Both the position numbers and the translations under genes were made by a program. Positions 45,996-58,667 of a stretch of 64,000 nt of DNA are shown in pieces. Within the stretch, counting starts at the first letter, position 1. Each line of letters begins with the position of its first letter. The stretch is from contig JACCIC010000137.1 of assembly GCA_018907035.1 (NCBI GenBank), positions 248,001 through 312,000 on the forward strand. The letters are read 5' to 3'. The notes under the pieces are model-generated. The model was not told where the DNA came from and searched no databases. It saw only the letters and a list, made by a program, of their open reading frames with translations. Origin of the DNA: Sycobia sp. Sy_11. Its lineage: Eukaryota; Arthropoda; Insecta; Hymenoptera; Epichrysomallidae.

Positions 45996-46145
45996 AGCAC
46001 TAGGGGAGATAGGCGCAGCGTGATGTTAACGCTGTGAGATAAGAGAGTTCAGGATCACCGGAAGTGATGACGTAGGGGCTGGTGACGTAGGGGGGCGTGA
46101 CGTCAGATCACAATTAGTTCCGGTGATATAGAAATCTCTTAGCTA
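45401..46145. other. Flank of element 2 with GA microsatellite and CRE-like repeats
   Basis: A GA run is at about 45946-45990. An inverted repeat with TGACG words is listed separately. A frame with a basic end (VLRKRRRIMNEDAR) after an ATTACAG acceptor at about 45588 is noted but not assigned. Confidence 0.4.
46054..46127. promoter_or_regulatory. Inverted repeat enclosing three TGACG (CRE-like) words
   Basis: atcaccggaa near 46054 pairs with ttccggtgat at 46118-46127. Between them are TGACG at 46068, TGACG at 46083 and a perfect TGACGTCA at 46098-46105, each joined to a G-rich run. Confidence 0.35.
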
Positions 46146-47081
46146 TACTACTAATATATGTCACAATCCTTACAATTTATTTTTTATACCACTCCTATTT
46201 TCAAACATTTATTATCCTTATCTTTACAATTATTAAATAGCTTTCTAATATTATTATTATTTCTAAAGTGAACGTGAATATTATGCTTTTTGAATGCATT
46301 TCTAATATTTTCGGATAATCCTTTTACATATAGTAATACCATGCTTTTATTATTATTATCCTTCTATCACATATTACGTTCTCTAGTGCTATTATAAATC
46401 TAATACATTCTCTCTGCAATCATGTTATCTATAAAGTTTATTGGATAATCATTTTTAATCTAAAGAGATTATAATTTTAAATTATCTTTTCTAAAATCTT
46501 TGCGTGATAATTTGAATGCTCTGTCGATGACTCCCTTTACAGCACCTATCTTGTTTCCGGATAGATGGTGTGAGTTAAAATTTAACAACCTACCTGACCA
46601 TGTAGGTTTTCTGTACCAATTTAATTTTTTTTTTTGTTATTTAACGTCGCTGTATTTATGCTTTCAAATATTGGTGTAAATAATTACAGCGGTGCTTGTC
46701 TCAATCGGCCGAGATCCTCATTTGAACTCGGATCACCAAGTTACTAGTCCTTCGCTCTAGCGATCGAGCCCTCGTAGGCCTTAATTTAATTTTACTCTGT
46801 TATTACTAACTCTAATAACATTGACGTCCAAAAAAACTTAATTTATTGTCTAATTCTAATTCCTTTGTATATTTAATTCTATCATGGATTGAATTAAAAA
46901 CATCCACCAATTCGTCTACACACCTTTCTGGTACAATTGTAAAAATGTCATCCACATATCTTTTATAGATAATTGGTTCAAAATTGAACTTATTTAATGC
47001 AATATTTTCTAATTTTTTCATTACCAAATTAGCAATCATCGGTGATAAAGGTGATCCCATTGAATAGCTATATCTTTTCAT
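46146..47081 (-). pseudogene. Penelope-like retroelement: RT end, linker and start of GIY-YIG
   Basis: RT blocks are SYSMGSPLSPMIANL, YKRYVDDIFTI (catalytic YVDD) and ELDNKLSFF. The linker reads YRKPTWSGRLLNFNSHH and then NDYPINFIDN. A broken GIY-YIG-type start follows near 46170, with a stop in VVYKIxCKDC. A SINE splits the RT end from the linker. Upstream RT parts are missing. Confidence 0.75.
46618..46793 (-). mobile_element. Short tRNA-derived SINE with target-site duplication
   Basis: An 11-bp duplication aatttaatttt lies at 46618-46628 and 46783-46793. Read on the minus strand, the body starts with a tRNA-like region (ggctcgatcgctagagcg as D-arm/A-box, gagttcaaatg as B-box) and ends in an A-rich tail. 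The insertion site is inside the Penelope linker, which reads on across it. Confidence 0.6.
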
Positions 47082-47956
47082 AAAAATTATTTTGAAATTA
47101 AAAAATTGTGTTATTGAAAACTAAATTTATTGCCTTTATAAATTCACATTTTATGTCAATATTATAGCAAGAAATTGATCGGGCATTGCTTCAGATTTAA
47201 AAGAAGTTGTACTAGGCTTATAGATTTTCAGTAGAATTAAAGTTTCGAGACGAATAGTGAAAGCCAAAGGTATTCCGGGTGTACACGATGTCTGATTTAG
47301 TCATGTAGAAATGTCCATTCGATTCTGCAAAGAATCTGGTAGAACCCCGGTGAAAGATACCTCGCGCTCCAGCTCAGCCTGCCTCGGCACCCGATCGCTC
47401 AGCGTGCGACCGGGCTTTTTTTTCTCTCACCCAATATACTTTGTGAATTTCGTTTGTACAAGCATGGCTTCGCTTGTGTAAAAATTCTATTTTCTTTTAT
47501 ATTTTTATTCTCTGGTCTTCGCCCAGCCCATGACCTTTGGTCGCTCAACCCGCAACTAAGTGAGAATAAACATAATAAGATTTATTTTTTTAAACTTTAA
47601 ATAATGAAAGTCAAATCTTCTCTCTATCGTTCACCCGCGAGAGATTTGATTTAATATATTCTTATAAAATTTGGATTTGAATTTTGGTTATTAATTTGTA
47701 TAAAGGTTAGTAAACTAATTTATGTAATAAATTTTATTAAATTTAAAATAAAATTTAACAAAAAATTTCAAAACAATCGAAAAGATAAAAAATGTATAAA
47801 TATACTAATAAATCTGATAAAGAAAAGACGTTTAAATTCCATTTGGCGTTGGCTTTTTTGCCATCTCTATTTCTTGTGTCCGCTGAAAATAGAAATTTTT
47901 ATTTAATTCTTATGAATTAATATTTCTATTAAAAATATATAAAGAGTTGAGTTCGC

Positions 47957-47959
<3 letters not shown>
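47082..47959. other. Intergenic stretch after the Penelope remnant
   Basis: No gene is seen. A GC-richer island at about 47340-47420 and 47510-47570 has no coding frame. Confidence 0.4.
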
Positions 47960-48001
<42 letters not shown>

Positions 48002-48028
48002 CATATCATATCATATCATATCATATCA
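47960..48028 (+). repeat. TA and CATAT microsatellite
   Basis: A TA run is followed by five copies of a catat pentamer that lead into the inverted repeat. Confidence 0.8.
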
Positions 48029-48455
48029 TTCATACTAATTTATAAAGACAAAGCATGTTTTTGTTTGTACGTGATAACCGAAAAAACTACTGAACCGGAT
48101 GTTCTGAAATTTGACATATAGATTCTATATTATCTTGAGAAAGGCACAGGCTATGTTTGTTATTATTTTCTTTCATCAATAAATTAAGTAAATAGTTTTA
48201 ACAATCAGTTTCACTAGCGGCCACTAGGTGGCGTCTTGAATCACGAACATCAACTCAAAGTAGTCCGCTTAAAGTATTAACACCAGGCCAGCTCAAGTGA
48301 ATGTTCATATCCAACTTTGGGATTCGTATCCTAAAGAAGGTGTGACGTTAGTCGATATTACCTTTTTTGTTCTTCAGGTTAATCTGACACTACTTTCACA
48401 CCTTATGGATATCTTTTGATTATTGTATATTGTTGAATTTTGTCACGTGAAAAAT

Positions 48456-48504
<49 letters not shown>

Positions 48505-50070
48505 GTCTCTGCCTTCTTTTATAAGATCGTTGTATGCCAAATCATACTAAAAATAATTTGTGAAAACAAATTATACGAATAATTTGATATTTTTCTAATA
48601 TTCTATTTTTTTCTATGCAAGAAGAAAATTATAGAATTATTTTTGGAACCTGAGTTTTACAGAATGTTCAAATAAAAGCATCAGAATAACCAAATAATTT
48701 TTGAAAAGGGTTTAAAGTCTACAATTTTCAGATTTTTCCCTTGCTTATTGAATCGTTAAACATAAATCAAATGATTTTAATATTATAAGGGGTTTTGACT
48801 ATATATGTAGAATTGTGGTCTTATCGATTTTTATTTAAAAAAATTAATTTTAAAATATAATTAAAATTATTTAAATTAAGATATATCTATATATACCATT
48901 TCATATAACCAAAAATGTAAATTTCAATATAAATTGTTAGAAGTGGTATCCAATATAAATTGTGTTTTGTTTTTTTTACTAATATACATTTGTGAATTAT
49001 TAATTATTTAAGCAAACAAATTGAAGTTAATTTCTATTGGGGTACCTCTTTGATACGTCAACAAGTACAACCTCCTTAAAACTATTATTTATTTAACCTA
49101 TTTAAATCATGACGAAATTTCGAAATTTCAAATTCAAATTTTAAGGTTTATTTATAATTATTAAAATTCATACATTTATTTTGGCCATTATCAGCGATTC
49201 TACTACTTCTTGGTGAATTTATACTTTTCTTTATATAAATTAAATTTTCTAGAACGTTAGTTTGATCAATGTTGTAGTTGTTTTTTCGAATCTAAAACAA
49301 AGATATTTCTATGGTTTTTTAAAATTATCCGATCGGATTTGGTAGTACAGGGTGCAATTGAAAATTTTATTTTAAAAAAGTGCTAAGTGTCAAAAAATGA
49401 CATTTCTTTTTTAAATGCTGTTTTCAATTGTATTAAACTGGCGACTCTAATAACTTTTTCTACCATTCAGAAATGGATTTCAAGATTGCAATTTCAAGAT
49501 TTTTCAAATCTGATGGATTTGGCAAACTGTACAACTAGGTGAAGTTAAGTTTTGAAACCAAACGTAGATTTTCTTACAATCATATTGATTAAATTGTTAT
49601 AGTTAAATATTATATCATATCATATCATATCATATCATATATCATGTCATACTAATTTATAATGACAAAGCCTGTTTTTGCTTGTACGCGATAACTGAAA
49701 AAACTACTGAAACGATTGTTCTGAAATTTGACATATAGATTCTATATTATCTTGAGAAAGGCACAGGCTATGTTTGTTATTATTTTCTTTCATCAATAAA
49801 TTAAGTAAATAGTTTTAACAATCAGTTTCACTAGCGGCCACTAGGTGGCGTCTTGAATCACGAACATCAACTCAAAGTAGTCCGCTTAAAGTACTAATAC
49901 CAGGCTAGCTCAAACGAATGTTCATATCCAACTTTGGGATTCGTATCCTAAAGGAGCTGTGACGTTAGTCGCTATTACCTTTTTTGTTCTTCAGTTTAAT
50001 CTGACATTACTCTCACACCTTATGGATATCTTTTGATTTTTGTAAATTTTATTTTCTCTCACGTGGAAAA

Positions 50071-50133
<63 letters not shown>

Positions 50134-50854
50134 TCTCTCTCTCTTTCTCTTTCTCTTTCTCTGTCACTATCTCTTTGTCTTTTTTCTCCTTCTCTTATAA
50201 AATGGTTCTGTATGCCAAATTATACTGAATATAGTTTGTGACGACAAATTATATTTTTATTTTTATACATTCTATTAACTTCAGAGTTGTGACAAGAGAC
50301 TATGTTTTTTTTAGTATGAACAAAAGAAATGATGTCAAAATAGGATTCTTTACCCAGCAACCTCGAAACTATGTATATATAAATAAAATATATCGTCACT
50401 TCTGCAGAAAAAGACAACATCCATCACCTATTTAAAAAATATGCTATGCGACCACCAACATTTTGCTTGAATTTCAGTTAACATCACTACGAAAATATTT
50501 ACGGTATTTAATTGAAAAAACGGAAATATAAAAAGTATATATATATATATATATTATATTATACATCGTATATATACATATTATAAATACGGTTTCTACT
50601 GAGTAATATTGTATTGGCGTGTACCGGCGGTAGATTACGATATTCCGTTGCCTCAAGACGATTTCTATACGCAGTTGTGTGTTCGGATGATAGAATGCGA
50701 TGTCCAAGTAACTCTGGGCGATTTCTACGGGGAATATTGTATTTAGTTGATGGAAAATGAGATCCAGGTATGTTGAAATCAGCTTCTATGGGAAGATTCG
50801 TGTTGGGGCAGTAAAATACGATATATAGGTCTTTCCGAACGACTTCTATATACA
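48000..50854 (+). repeat. Left arm of a very long inverted repeat
   Basis: Pairs with 51435-54126. Matching blocks include the CATAT run, cactaggtggcgtcttgaat, tttgggattcgtatcc, the AT-rich middle (aactagg tgaagttaa region), and the minisatellite edge (ggtctttccgaacgacttct). Each arm contains two copies of a 500-bp unit at its outer and inner part (about 48041-48530 and 49650-50210). Confidence 0.85.
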
Positions 50855-51660
50855 AATCTATATTTCTGTAAATAATTGAGACGCTATTATTTCTATAAAT
50901 AACAGCGTCCACTTCAGAAAGTTAATATTTGACGGACCATTTTATACAATATATATATGCATATTAATTACGGCTTCATCAGAAAAAATTGTACTTTCGA
51001 GTTCGAGCGGTAGAAAAAGATGTGCAAGTGTCTCGAGACGACGTTTACAGAGAGCATCATGTTCGGACTATAGGAAATCTCACGGGATGACTTATATAGA
51101 GAGTTTTGTGTTGGGGAGGTAGAATACAATGTCCAGCTATCCCGGGACGACTCTTACTCGGAGTATGCGTGTTCGAATGATAGAATACTAATCTCTTCAT
51201 AGAAGTCGTAATGAGATACCTGGACATCGTTTTCCACTAACTATACATGACACACCCCGTAGAAGTCGTTCCAAATCATCTGAAAATCACATTCTATCAT
51301 TCGAACACGAAACTCCCCGACGAAGTTGTCCCGACATACCTAAACATCGTTTCCAACCAACTAAACACGATAGTTCGAGTAGAAGTCGTCCCAAGAAAGC
51401 TTGCATGACTTCCTAACAACTAAACACGATACTCCCCGTAGAAGTCGTTCGGAAAGACTATCGTCTCAACACGAATCTTCCCATAAAAGTTGATTTCCTC
51501 ATACCTGGATCTCATTTTCCATCAACTAAATACAATATTCCCCGTAGAAATCGCCCAGAGTTACTTGGACATCGCATTCTATCAACCAAACACACAACTG
51601 CATATATAAATCGTCTTGAGGCAACGGGATATCGTAATCAACCGCTCGTATATGCCAATA
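50590..51660 (+). repeat. 60-bp minisatellite at the inverted repeat centre
   Basis: A unit of about 60 bp, consensus around ccccgtagaagtcgtcccga with an aacacgata end, is present in reverse sense up to about 51200 and in direct sense after it. The block covers the loop and the inner arm ends. Confidence 0.7.
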
Positions 51661-53602
51661 CAATATTTCTCAGTAGACACCGTATTTAAAATGTGTATAT
51701 ATATGTACAATATAATATGCATACAACATATATTACACATTTCGTATATTTTCGTATTTTCAATTAAATACCGTGAATATTTTCGTAGTATTGCCAACTA
51801 AAATTCAAGCAAAATGGTATGGCGAATAGCAGATTTTTTAAGCAGACGATGGATATTTCTTTTGTTCAAACTAAAAAAAACAGTCTCTTGTGACGAAGTT
51901 AGTATAATGTATAAAAACAAAAATATAATTGTCGTCACAAATTATATTCAGTATGATTTGGCATACAGAACCATTTTATGAGAGAAGGAGATAGGAAGAC
52001 AGAGAGATAGAGAAACGGAGAGAGAGAGAGAGAGAGAGAGATTTTCTCACGTAGGAGAAAATAAAATTTACAAAAATCAAAAGATATCCATAAAGTGTGA
52101 GTGTAGTGTCAGATTAACCTGAAGAACAAAAACGGTAATACCGACTAACGCCACACCTTCTTTAGGATACGAATCCCAAAGTTGGATCTGAACATTCACT
52201 TGAGCTCGCCTGGTATTAATACTTTAAGCGGACTACTTTGAGTTGATGTTCGTGATTCAAGACGCCACCTAGTGGCCGCTAGTGAAACTGATTGTTAAAA
52301 CTATTTACTTAATTTATTGATGAAAGAAAATAATAACAAACATAGCCTGTGCCTTTCTCAAGATAATATAGAATCTATATGTCAAATTTCAGAACAATCG
52401 GTTCAGTATTTTTTCGGTTATAGTGTACAAACAAAAACAGGCTTTGTCATTAAAAATTAGTATGATATGATATGATATGATATGATATATTTAACTATAA
52501 CAATTTAATCAATATAATTGTAAAAAAATCTACGTTCGGTTTCAAAAATTAACTTCACCTAGTTTTACAGTTTGCCAAATCCATCAGAATTGAAAAATCT
52601 TGAAATTGCAATCTTGAAATCTATTTTTGAATGGTAGAAAAAGTTATTAGAGTCACCAGTTTAATCGAATTGAAAACAACATTTAAAAAAGAAATGTCAT
52701 TTTTTGACACTTAGCACTTTTTTAAAATAAAATTTTCAATTGCACCCTGTACTGCCAAATCCGATCGGATAATTTTAAAAATCCATAGAAATATCTTTGT
52801 TTTAGATTCGAAAAAAAGAACTACAACATTGATCAAACTAACGTTCTAGAAAATTTAATTTATATAAAGAAAAGTATAAATTCACCAAGAAGTAGTAGAA
52901 TCGCTGATGGAATTAATGGCCAAAATAAATGTATGAATTTTAATAATTATAAATAAACCTTAAAATTTGAATTTGAAATTTCGAAATTTCGTCATGATTT
53001 AAATAGGTTAAATAAATAATAGTTTTAAGGAGGTTGTACTTGTTGACGTATCAAAGAGGGACCCCAATAGAAATTAACTTCAATTTGTTTGCTTAAATAA
53101 TTAATAATTCACAAATGTATATTAGTAAAAAAAACAAAACACAATTTATATTGGATACCACTTCTAACAATTTATATTGAAATTTACATTTTTGGTTATA
53201 TGAAATGGTATATATAGATATATTTTAATTTAAATAATTTTAATTATATTTTAAAATTAATTTTTTTAAATAAAAATCGATAAGACCACAATTCTACATA
53301 TATAGTCAAAACCCCTTATAATATTAAAATCATTTGATTTATGTTTAACGATTCAATAAGCAAGGGAAAAATCTAAAAATTGTAGACTTTAAACCCTTTT
53401 CAAAAATTATTTGTTTATTCTGATGCTTTTATTTGAACATTCTGTAAAACTCAGGTTCCAAAAATAATTCTACAATTTTCTTCTTGCACAGAAGAAAATA
53501 GAATATTAGAAAAATATCAAATTATTCGTATAATTTGTTTTCACAAATTATTTTTAGTATGATTTGGCATACAACCATCTTATAAAAGAAGGCAGAGACA
53601 GG

Positions 53603-53664
<62 letters not shown>

Positions 53665-54126
53665 ATTTTTCACGTGAGAAAAATTCAAAAATATACAAAA
53701 ATCAAAATATATTCATAAGGTGTGACGTATGAGAGTAGTGTCAGATTAACCAAAAGAACAAAAAAGGTAATACCGAATAACGTCGCAACTTCTTTAGAAT
53801 GCGAATCGCAAAGTTGAATATGAACATTCACTTGAGCTCGCCTGGTATTAATACTTTAAGCCGACTACATCGAATTGATGTTCGTGATTCAAGATGCAAC
53901 CTAGTGGTCGCTGGTGAAACTGACCACTAAAACTGTTAACTTAATTTATTGTTAAAAGTAAAATGATTTTCAAGAAAAAACATAGCCTATGTCCTTCCCA
54001 AGATAATATAGAATCTATATGTCAAATTTCAGAACAATCGGTTCAGTAGTTTTTTCGGTTATCGCGTGCAAACAAAAACACGCTTTGTCTTTATAAATTA
54101 GTATGATATGATATGATATGATATGA
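51435..54126 (-). repeat. Right arm of a very long inverted repeat
   Basis: Reverse complement of the left arm. The two unit copies lie at about 51930-52460 and 53540-54105, with GA microsatellites mirroring the CT runs of the left arm. The loop between the arms is about 580 bp. Confidence 0.85.
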
Positions 54127-54129
54127 AGT

Positions 54130-54660
54130 ATGATGCATATTAAATACGGCTTCGATGGAGAAAATTGTACTGTCGAGTTCTAGCGGTAGAAAAATATGTG
54201 CAAGTGTCTCGAGACAACGATTGCAGAGAGTATCGTGTTCGGACTATAGGAAATGTCTCAGGACGACTGCTATAGAGGGTTTTGTGTTGGGGAGGTGGAA
54301 TACAATGTCCAGGTATCCCGACACCACTCTTACTGGCAGGGTGAGTGTTCGAATGATAGAATACGAATCTCTTTATAGAAGTCGTACTGACATACCTCGA
54401 TTTTATTTCTCACAAACTATACACGAGATTCCCTGTAGAAGTCGTTTAAAAACACTTGGAAATCGCATACTATCATCCAAACCCGAAACGCCCCGTAGAA
54501 GTTGTCCCGACATACCTAAACATCGTTTCCTACCAACTAAACACGATAGTCCCCGTAGAAGTCGGCCCGAGAAAGCTAGCATCGCTTTCTAATGACTGAA
54601 CACAATACTCTTCGTAGAAGTCGTTAGGAAAGACCAAGATATCGTATTTTACTGTCCCAA
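54130..54660 (+). repeat. Second 60-bp minisatellite block beside the right arm
   Basis: Starts attaaatacggcttcgatgg like the loop at 50960, then runs through reverse-sense and direct-sense units. One frame (54155-54592) is open for 145 codons and gives a roughly 20-residue repeat (PRRSCPDIPKHRFLPTKHD and near copies). Not proven to be a gene. Confidence 0.65.
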
Positions 54661-57600
54661 GAGACTGCTGGGCTTTAACGGAGCGCTGCGCAATCAGGAT
54701 CAAGCCTTACTAAGGTGCAGGAGGGATTTTTGGTGAGACCGCTGGTTGAGATAGCTCTAAGGTGCTTCTTTCAAACGTATTGCTATGAGAACTCGCTCGG
54801 AAAACTTGCTCTTTTATATATGAAAAATTAGTCGATCAGGTATTTAAGCCACCACTCACCTAATTTCGTATCGAGCCGCCGAAAAACATTAATAATAATT
54901 TTACAATAATATAATAATAAGAATTATAATGCTACCTTGTGATTTTATCCTTGAAGACACTCGTATTCTTATAATAATAATAATAATAATAATAATAATG
55001 GTAATTATTATAACAAACTATAATAAGAATTAAATAATAATTACGTTAGTATTTAATTTTTTCGGATTATAGATAATATTTAATTATAATATCATGATAA
55101 TTATTATAATAAATTACAACAATTACAATTATGTAAATAATAATCAATCATATGTTTCTTTCGAGTAAATATTTGGTTACTATAATAACAATAATGTTAA
55201 ATAATTAATTTAATATTGATTTATCTTGCTTTCTCAATAATAATAGCAATGATAATTATTATAACATATTATAATGATAATAATCGTCATGTAAATAATA
55301 ATTAATTATATACTTTTGTCGTTTGGGACGTTCACACACGTTTAATTATTCATGATAATATTTATTTGCAGGTATTCTTTTATATGCGTGATGTATCCTA
55401 AATAATATGAAAGAATCATAATCAGACTTCTATATTATTTAATAAAAATGCAGTGCTCGAAATGCAGCGACTAGTGCCTTTACTGTCTCGCAAGTTTATA
55501 GATCCGGGGAGCGCGAAACATCTTTTCCACGCCTGCTGCCGCGTGGCGGCGGCTCTCTCTAACGACGCGCGCGAGTCCCCCCCTTGTTTACGAGCCAGGT
55601 ATATTTAATATTCGCGTTCACATGATCTTGATCATCACGCGTGCGACCGCTAATCGGAATCATTATCCGATTATTTTAATTTGAAACTGCAATTATCTGG
55701 AATTAAAGTTTTGTGTATATGAGGCTGTACAAACAGTACAGCCTGATCGTCAGAATTATATACAATTTACCCTTATTATAAATATATGTATATATGCTAT
55801 AAATCTTTTATTTTGATTATAATGAAAAGAATAATGTTTGTATAACTTATTATTCTTCTTCTTCGGTCGCGAATACTTAATTCTATATTTGACAGATGTC
55901 TTTACTTGAATAAGTGTATTCGTCGCACAATAATAATACTTTTTACACGTTGCGATATTCGAATAACTACACAGTTATTAGAACTCAACAATATACAACT
56001 ATTAAAAATTGCGAGAAAAGTAATGTTGATAAAATTTGAAATGAGCAAAAGAGAATTAAACGTTTCGAATATAGTTTACTGTACTATATCCAAGCCTCAA
56101 TGTTATGTTATCTTTTAAATTGCTCTATCTTCATTTTTTTGAGTATTATAATTCTATTTTTTTGAACGAATGTATAAACGAATGCATCTTTTTAATAATT
56201 TGATTGACTATTGTTATGTAATTAAAATTCTAAAAATAGTAATACACAATAATAATACAGTTCATTAGGAATACGGCAAATAAACTTACGAAACGGAGAA
56301 TTTAATGAGAAAAACTATGAAAGATTACTATTTTGTTTTTCAAAACAATATTGGATTAAATACTGTAGATTTTATTAATACACAAACTTTTTCAGCATTT
56401 TTTTCAGCGAAATGAAAACTAAACCACTTAGATTTAAAAACCATCGAATTTAGGACCGGCATGGATGATATCTGATGGTATCATACACTTATACATTAGA
56501 TCGCGCGCTCTGGTAATAGAGTTGAAGCTTAAACCAAAGTCAGAAAACGATACAGAGAATTGTGTTATCTTTTACTTACAAGCGAGAAACAGCAGAAACT
56601 ATATCATTCTTATTGTTGCGCTACCTCCCTACTCTGTCTAGCAAAAGAGAAAGCACAATTCTAGGGCTATCTCTGTCCTTTAATATTGACTTCAAAGCGC
56701 AAGTGCGCGGTCTAATAGGTCTTTGTATGGTATGCTAAAATTACCTGCAAAAATTACCGAAATTCATAGTTAATTTCACAGCTGATTGTACGGTCACTTC
56801 GCAGGTGATTTTGCATCCTAAATTCTCACCTGTTTGATAATAAAGTAGTATATTTTATATTTCCACAAAATTTGATTTATAAAAATTATAACTATCTGGT
56901 TTAAATTAAATTATTGATTAATGAAGAGTATATACCCTGCTTAAATAAAACAGGTAAGTTAAAGAAGAAAATTAAAAAGTTAAAATATCTTTTGTCAAAA
57001 AATTACATGTAATGGCAGTAAGCGAGGTGCATCTATTGTTACACAGTAAAATTTACTGTTATATAAAATTTTACAAAATTAATAACATAAGTATGGTATA
57101 ATTTTGTATACCTAAAAATTATTAAAAATTATAGCATTTATAATTTCATTATATTTTCATTATATAATGAAATACTGTGCAAACTTTCTACTTAAAAATC
57201 TGCCATTTTTTTAATAATTAAGTATAATGACTTAATAATAACATTACATAATAATTAAATTGATAATTAAGTAAAATAAATATACTTTTCTATGAATATG
57301 TCTATTGTATATAAGTATTTTCACAATTCTAAAGTTCTTATAATACAGAATGTGTTTTCGGTAATTGAATACTTTTTTAAAAAGTTATTCATTGTGCTAT
57401 TTTAATACTGTTTATAAAAAAATGTAAAAAATTGTATTTTCACTGTGATCTAATAATTCGTACTAAGTAACCTTTAGATGAAAGGACTCCACGACATCTT
57501 AAGTGCACTTGGTAACGTGCTACCCAATTTAATTCAGCATTATTGCCAAAAAACTTTGTTATTATTTCATCCGTTAAAATAGCTGAAAATATAAATATAT

Positions 57601-58056
57601 GAAAATGCAATTTAAATGTAAATGTATATTGCAATATATAAGGTTCTTGAACCAGTAATCAATTAGTTCGTATAATTATCTTAAATTATTTCAGTTGACA
57701 TCTACTGTATTTAAAAAATAAATTCATATCTTATTATAAATATAAAATCCGTTTGTGTATTTCTCAAAGAATGTTTAAAAAAGTTTTTTTCTCTCAAAAA
57801 ATTAAGAGTTCATATTGCAATTTAAAAGCAGAGTAGCTATTGATAAATATTAAGTAAAAAGTCTTTTTGCCTATGGTTAATTTTATCTATTTCGCAATAA
57901 TAATAACATGTTAATATTGTAGTTATTATTATTGTAGTTATTAATAATCTAGTTATTAACTAGTTCGTAGTATCGTGTTCGATACGTTTCGGAATGAATA
58001 TGTTAGAAATACAGGTTTTATATTGAAATATTTAAATACCGCTGATCTGTTTGTTC
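54661..58056. other. Long AT-rich intergenic region
   Basis: No gene is established. An AAT run is at about 54976-55001. A GC-rich island is at about 55490-55600. A possible minus-strand exon is listed separately. The rest is AT-rich and frame-poor. Confidence 0.45.
57472..57582 (-). other. Possible minus-strand exon of an unknown gene
   Basis: A TATTTTCAG acceptor is followed by 37 open codons (LTDEIITKFFGNN, LNWVARYQVHLRCRG) and a weak AAAG|GTTACT donor. No family is recognised. Confidence 0.2.
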
Positions 58057-58062
58057 TATATT
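58057..58062. other. Candidate target-site duplication of element 3
   Basis: Six bases (tatatt) directly precede the AGT start of the element. Polintons make 6-bp duplications; the partner lies outside the window. Confidence 0.35.
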
Positions 58063-58242
58063 AGTAGATAGGCTATGGGCATTCTGGTACACTCTCCCCC
58101 CTTGAAATCTGTGCTTGGCCCTGTGGGTATTCAAGCATACCTCCCCCCTTGAAAACTGTGCTGAGGCCCCCTGTATATTGTAATGTATAGAGAATGAGGT
58201 CGCCTCTCGAAACGATGCCGCTCTCGCTATATTATATTAGAT

Positions 58243-58303
<61 letters not shown>

Positions 58304-58380
58304 AAACGACTCGTTTCATCATTTTCATACATTAAAATTTAATATACGTGTGAGAAAAGGCGAACATCATTGATGGTAGA
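58063..58380 (+). repeat. Terminal inverted repeat of element 3
   Basis: Collinear with the reverse complement of 17464-17751. A GA run (about 58237-58299) has expanded inside it where element 1 has only a few GA units. Confidence 0.85.
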
Positions 58381-58667
58381 GGAGGGGAGAGCATGGCATA
58401 CTTTACACGAGAGTATACTTTAGATTCATTAGAATGCCTATAGTCTTTCTCCTTGTGATTTAAAAGTCCGGAAAAGCGAGGATATTCACTCTCCGTTAAT
58501 GTGCCATCATGCCTATAGCAAAGTCGTCTACTTTTTTTGTTTTTTTTTTGTTTTTTTTTTTGTAGATGGAGGACTGATAAAATAGTTTGATGTGTTTCAC
58601 ATTGTGCAGTACATGTAAATTGTCAATTTACATTAATCATGTAAATTGGATTATGATATCTGTTATT
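58381..58667. repeat. Subterminal region of element 3
   Basis: Similarity to 17300-17463 continues to about 58545 (gcctatagcaaagtc), then poly-T and AT-rich DNA. No gene is seen. Confidence 0.5.

Noticed and set aside
48000..48030. CRISPR-like array at the CATAT repeats
   Set aside because: Simple 5-bp tandem repeat without spacers.
50590..51660. CRISPR-like array in the 60-bp minisatellite
   Set aside because: Units are contiguous, imperfect and occur in both orientations; no unique spacers.
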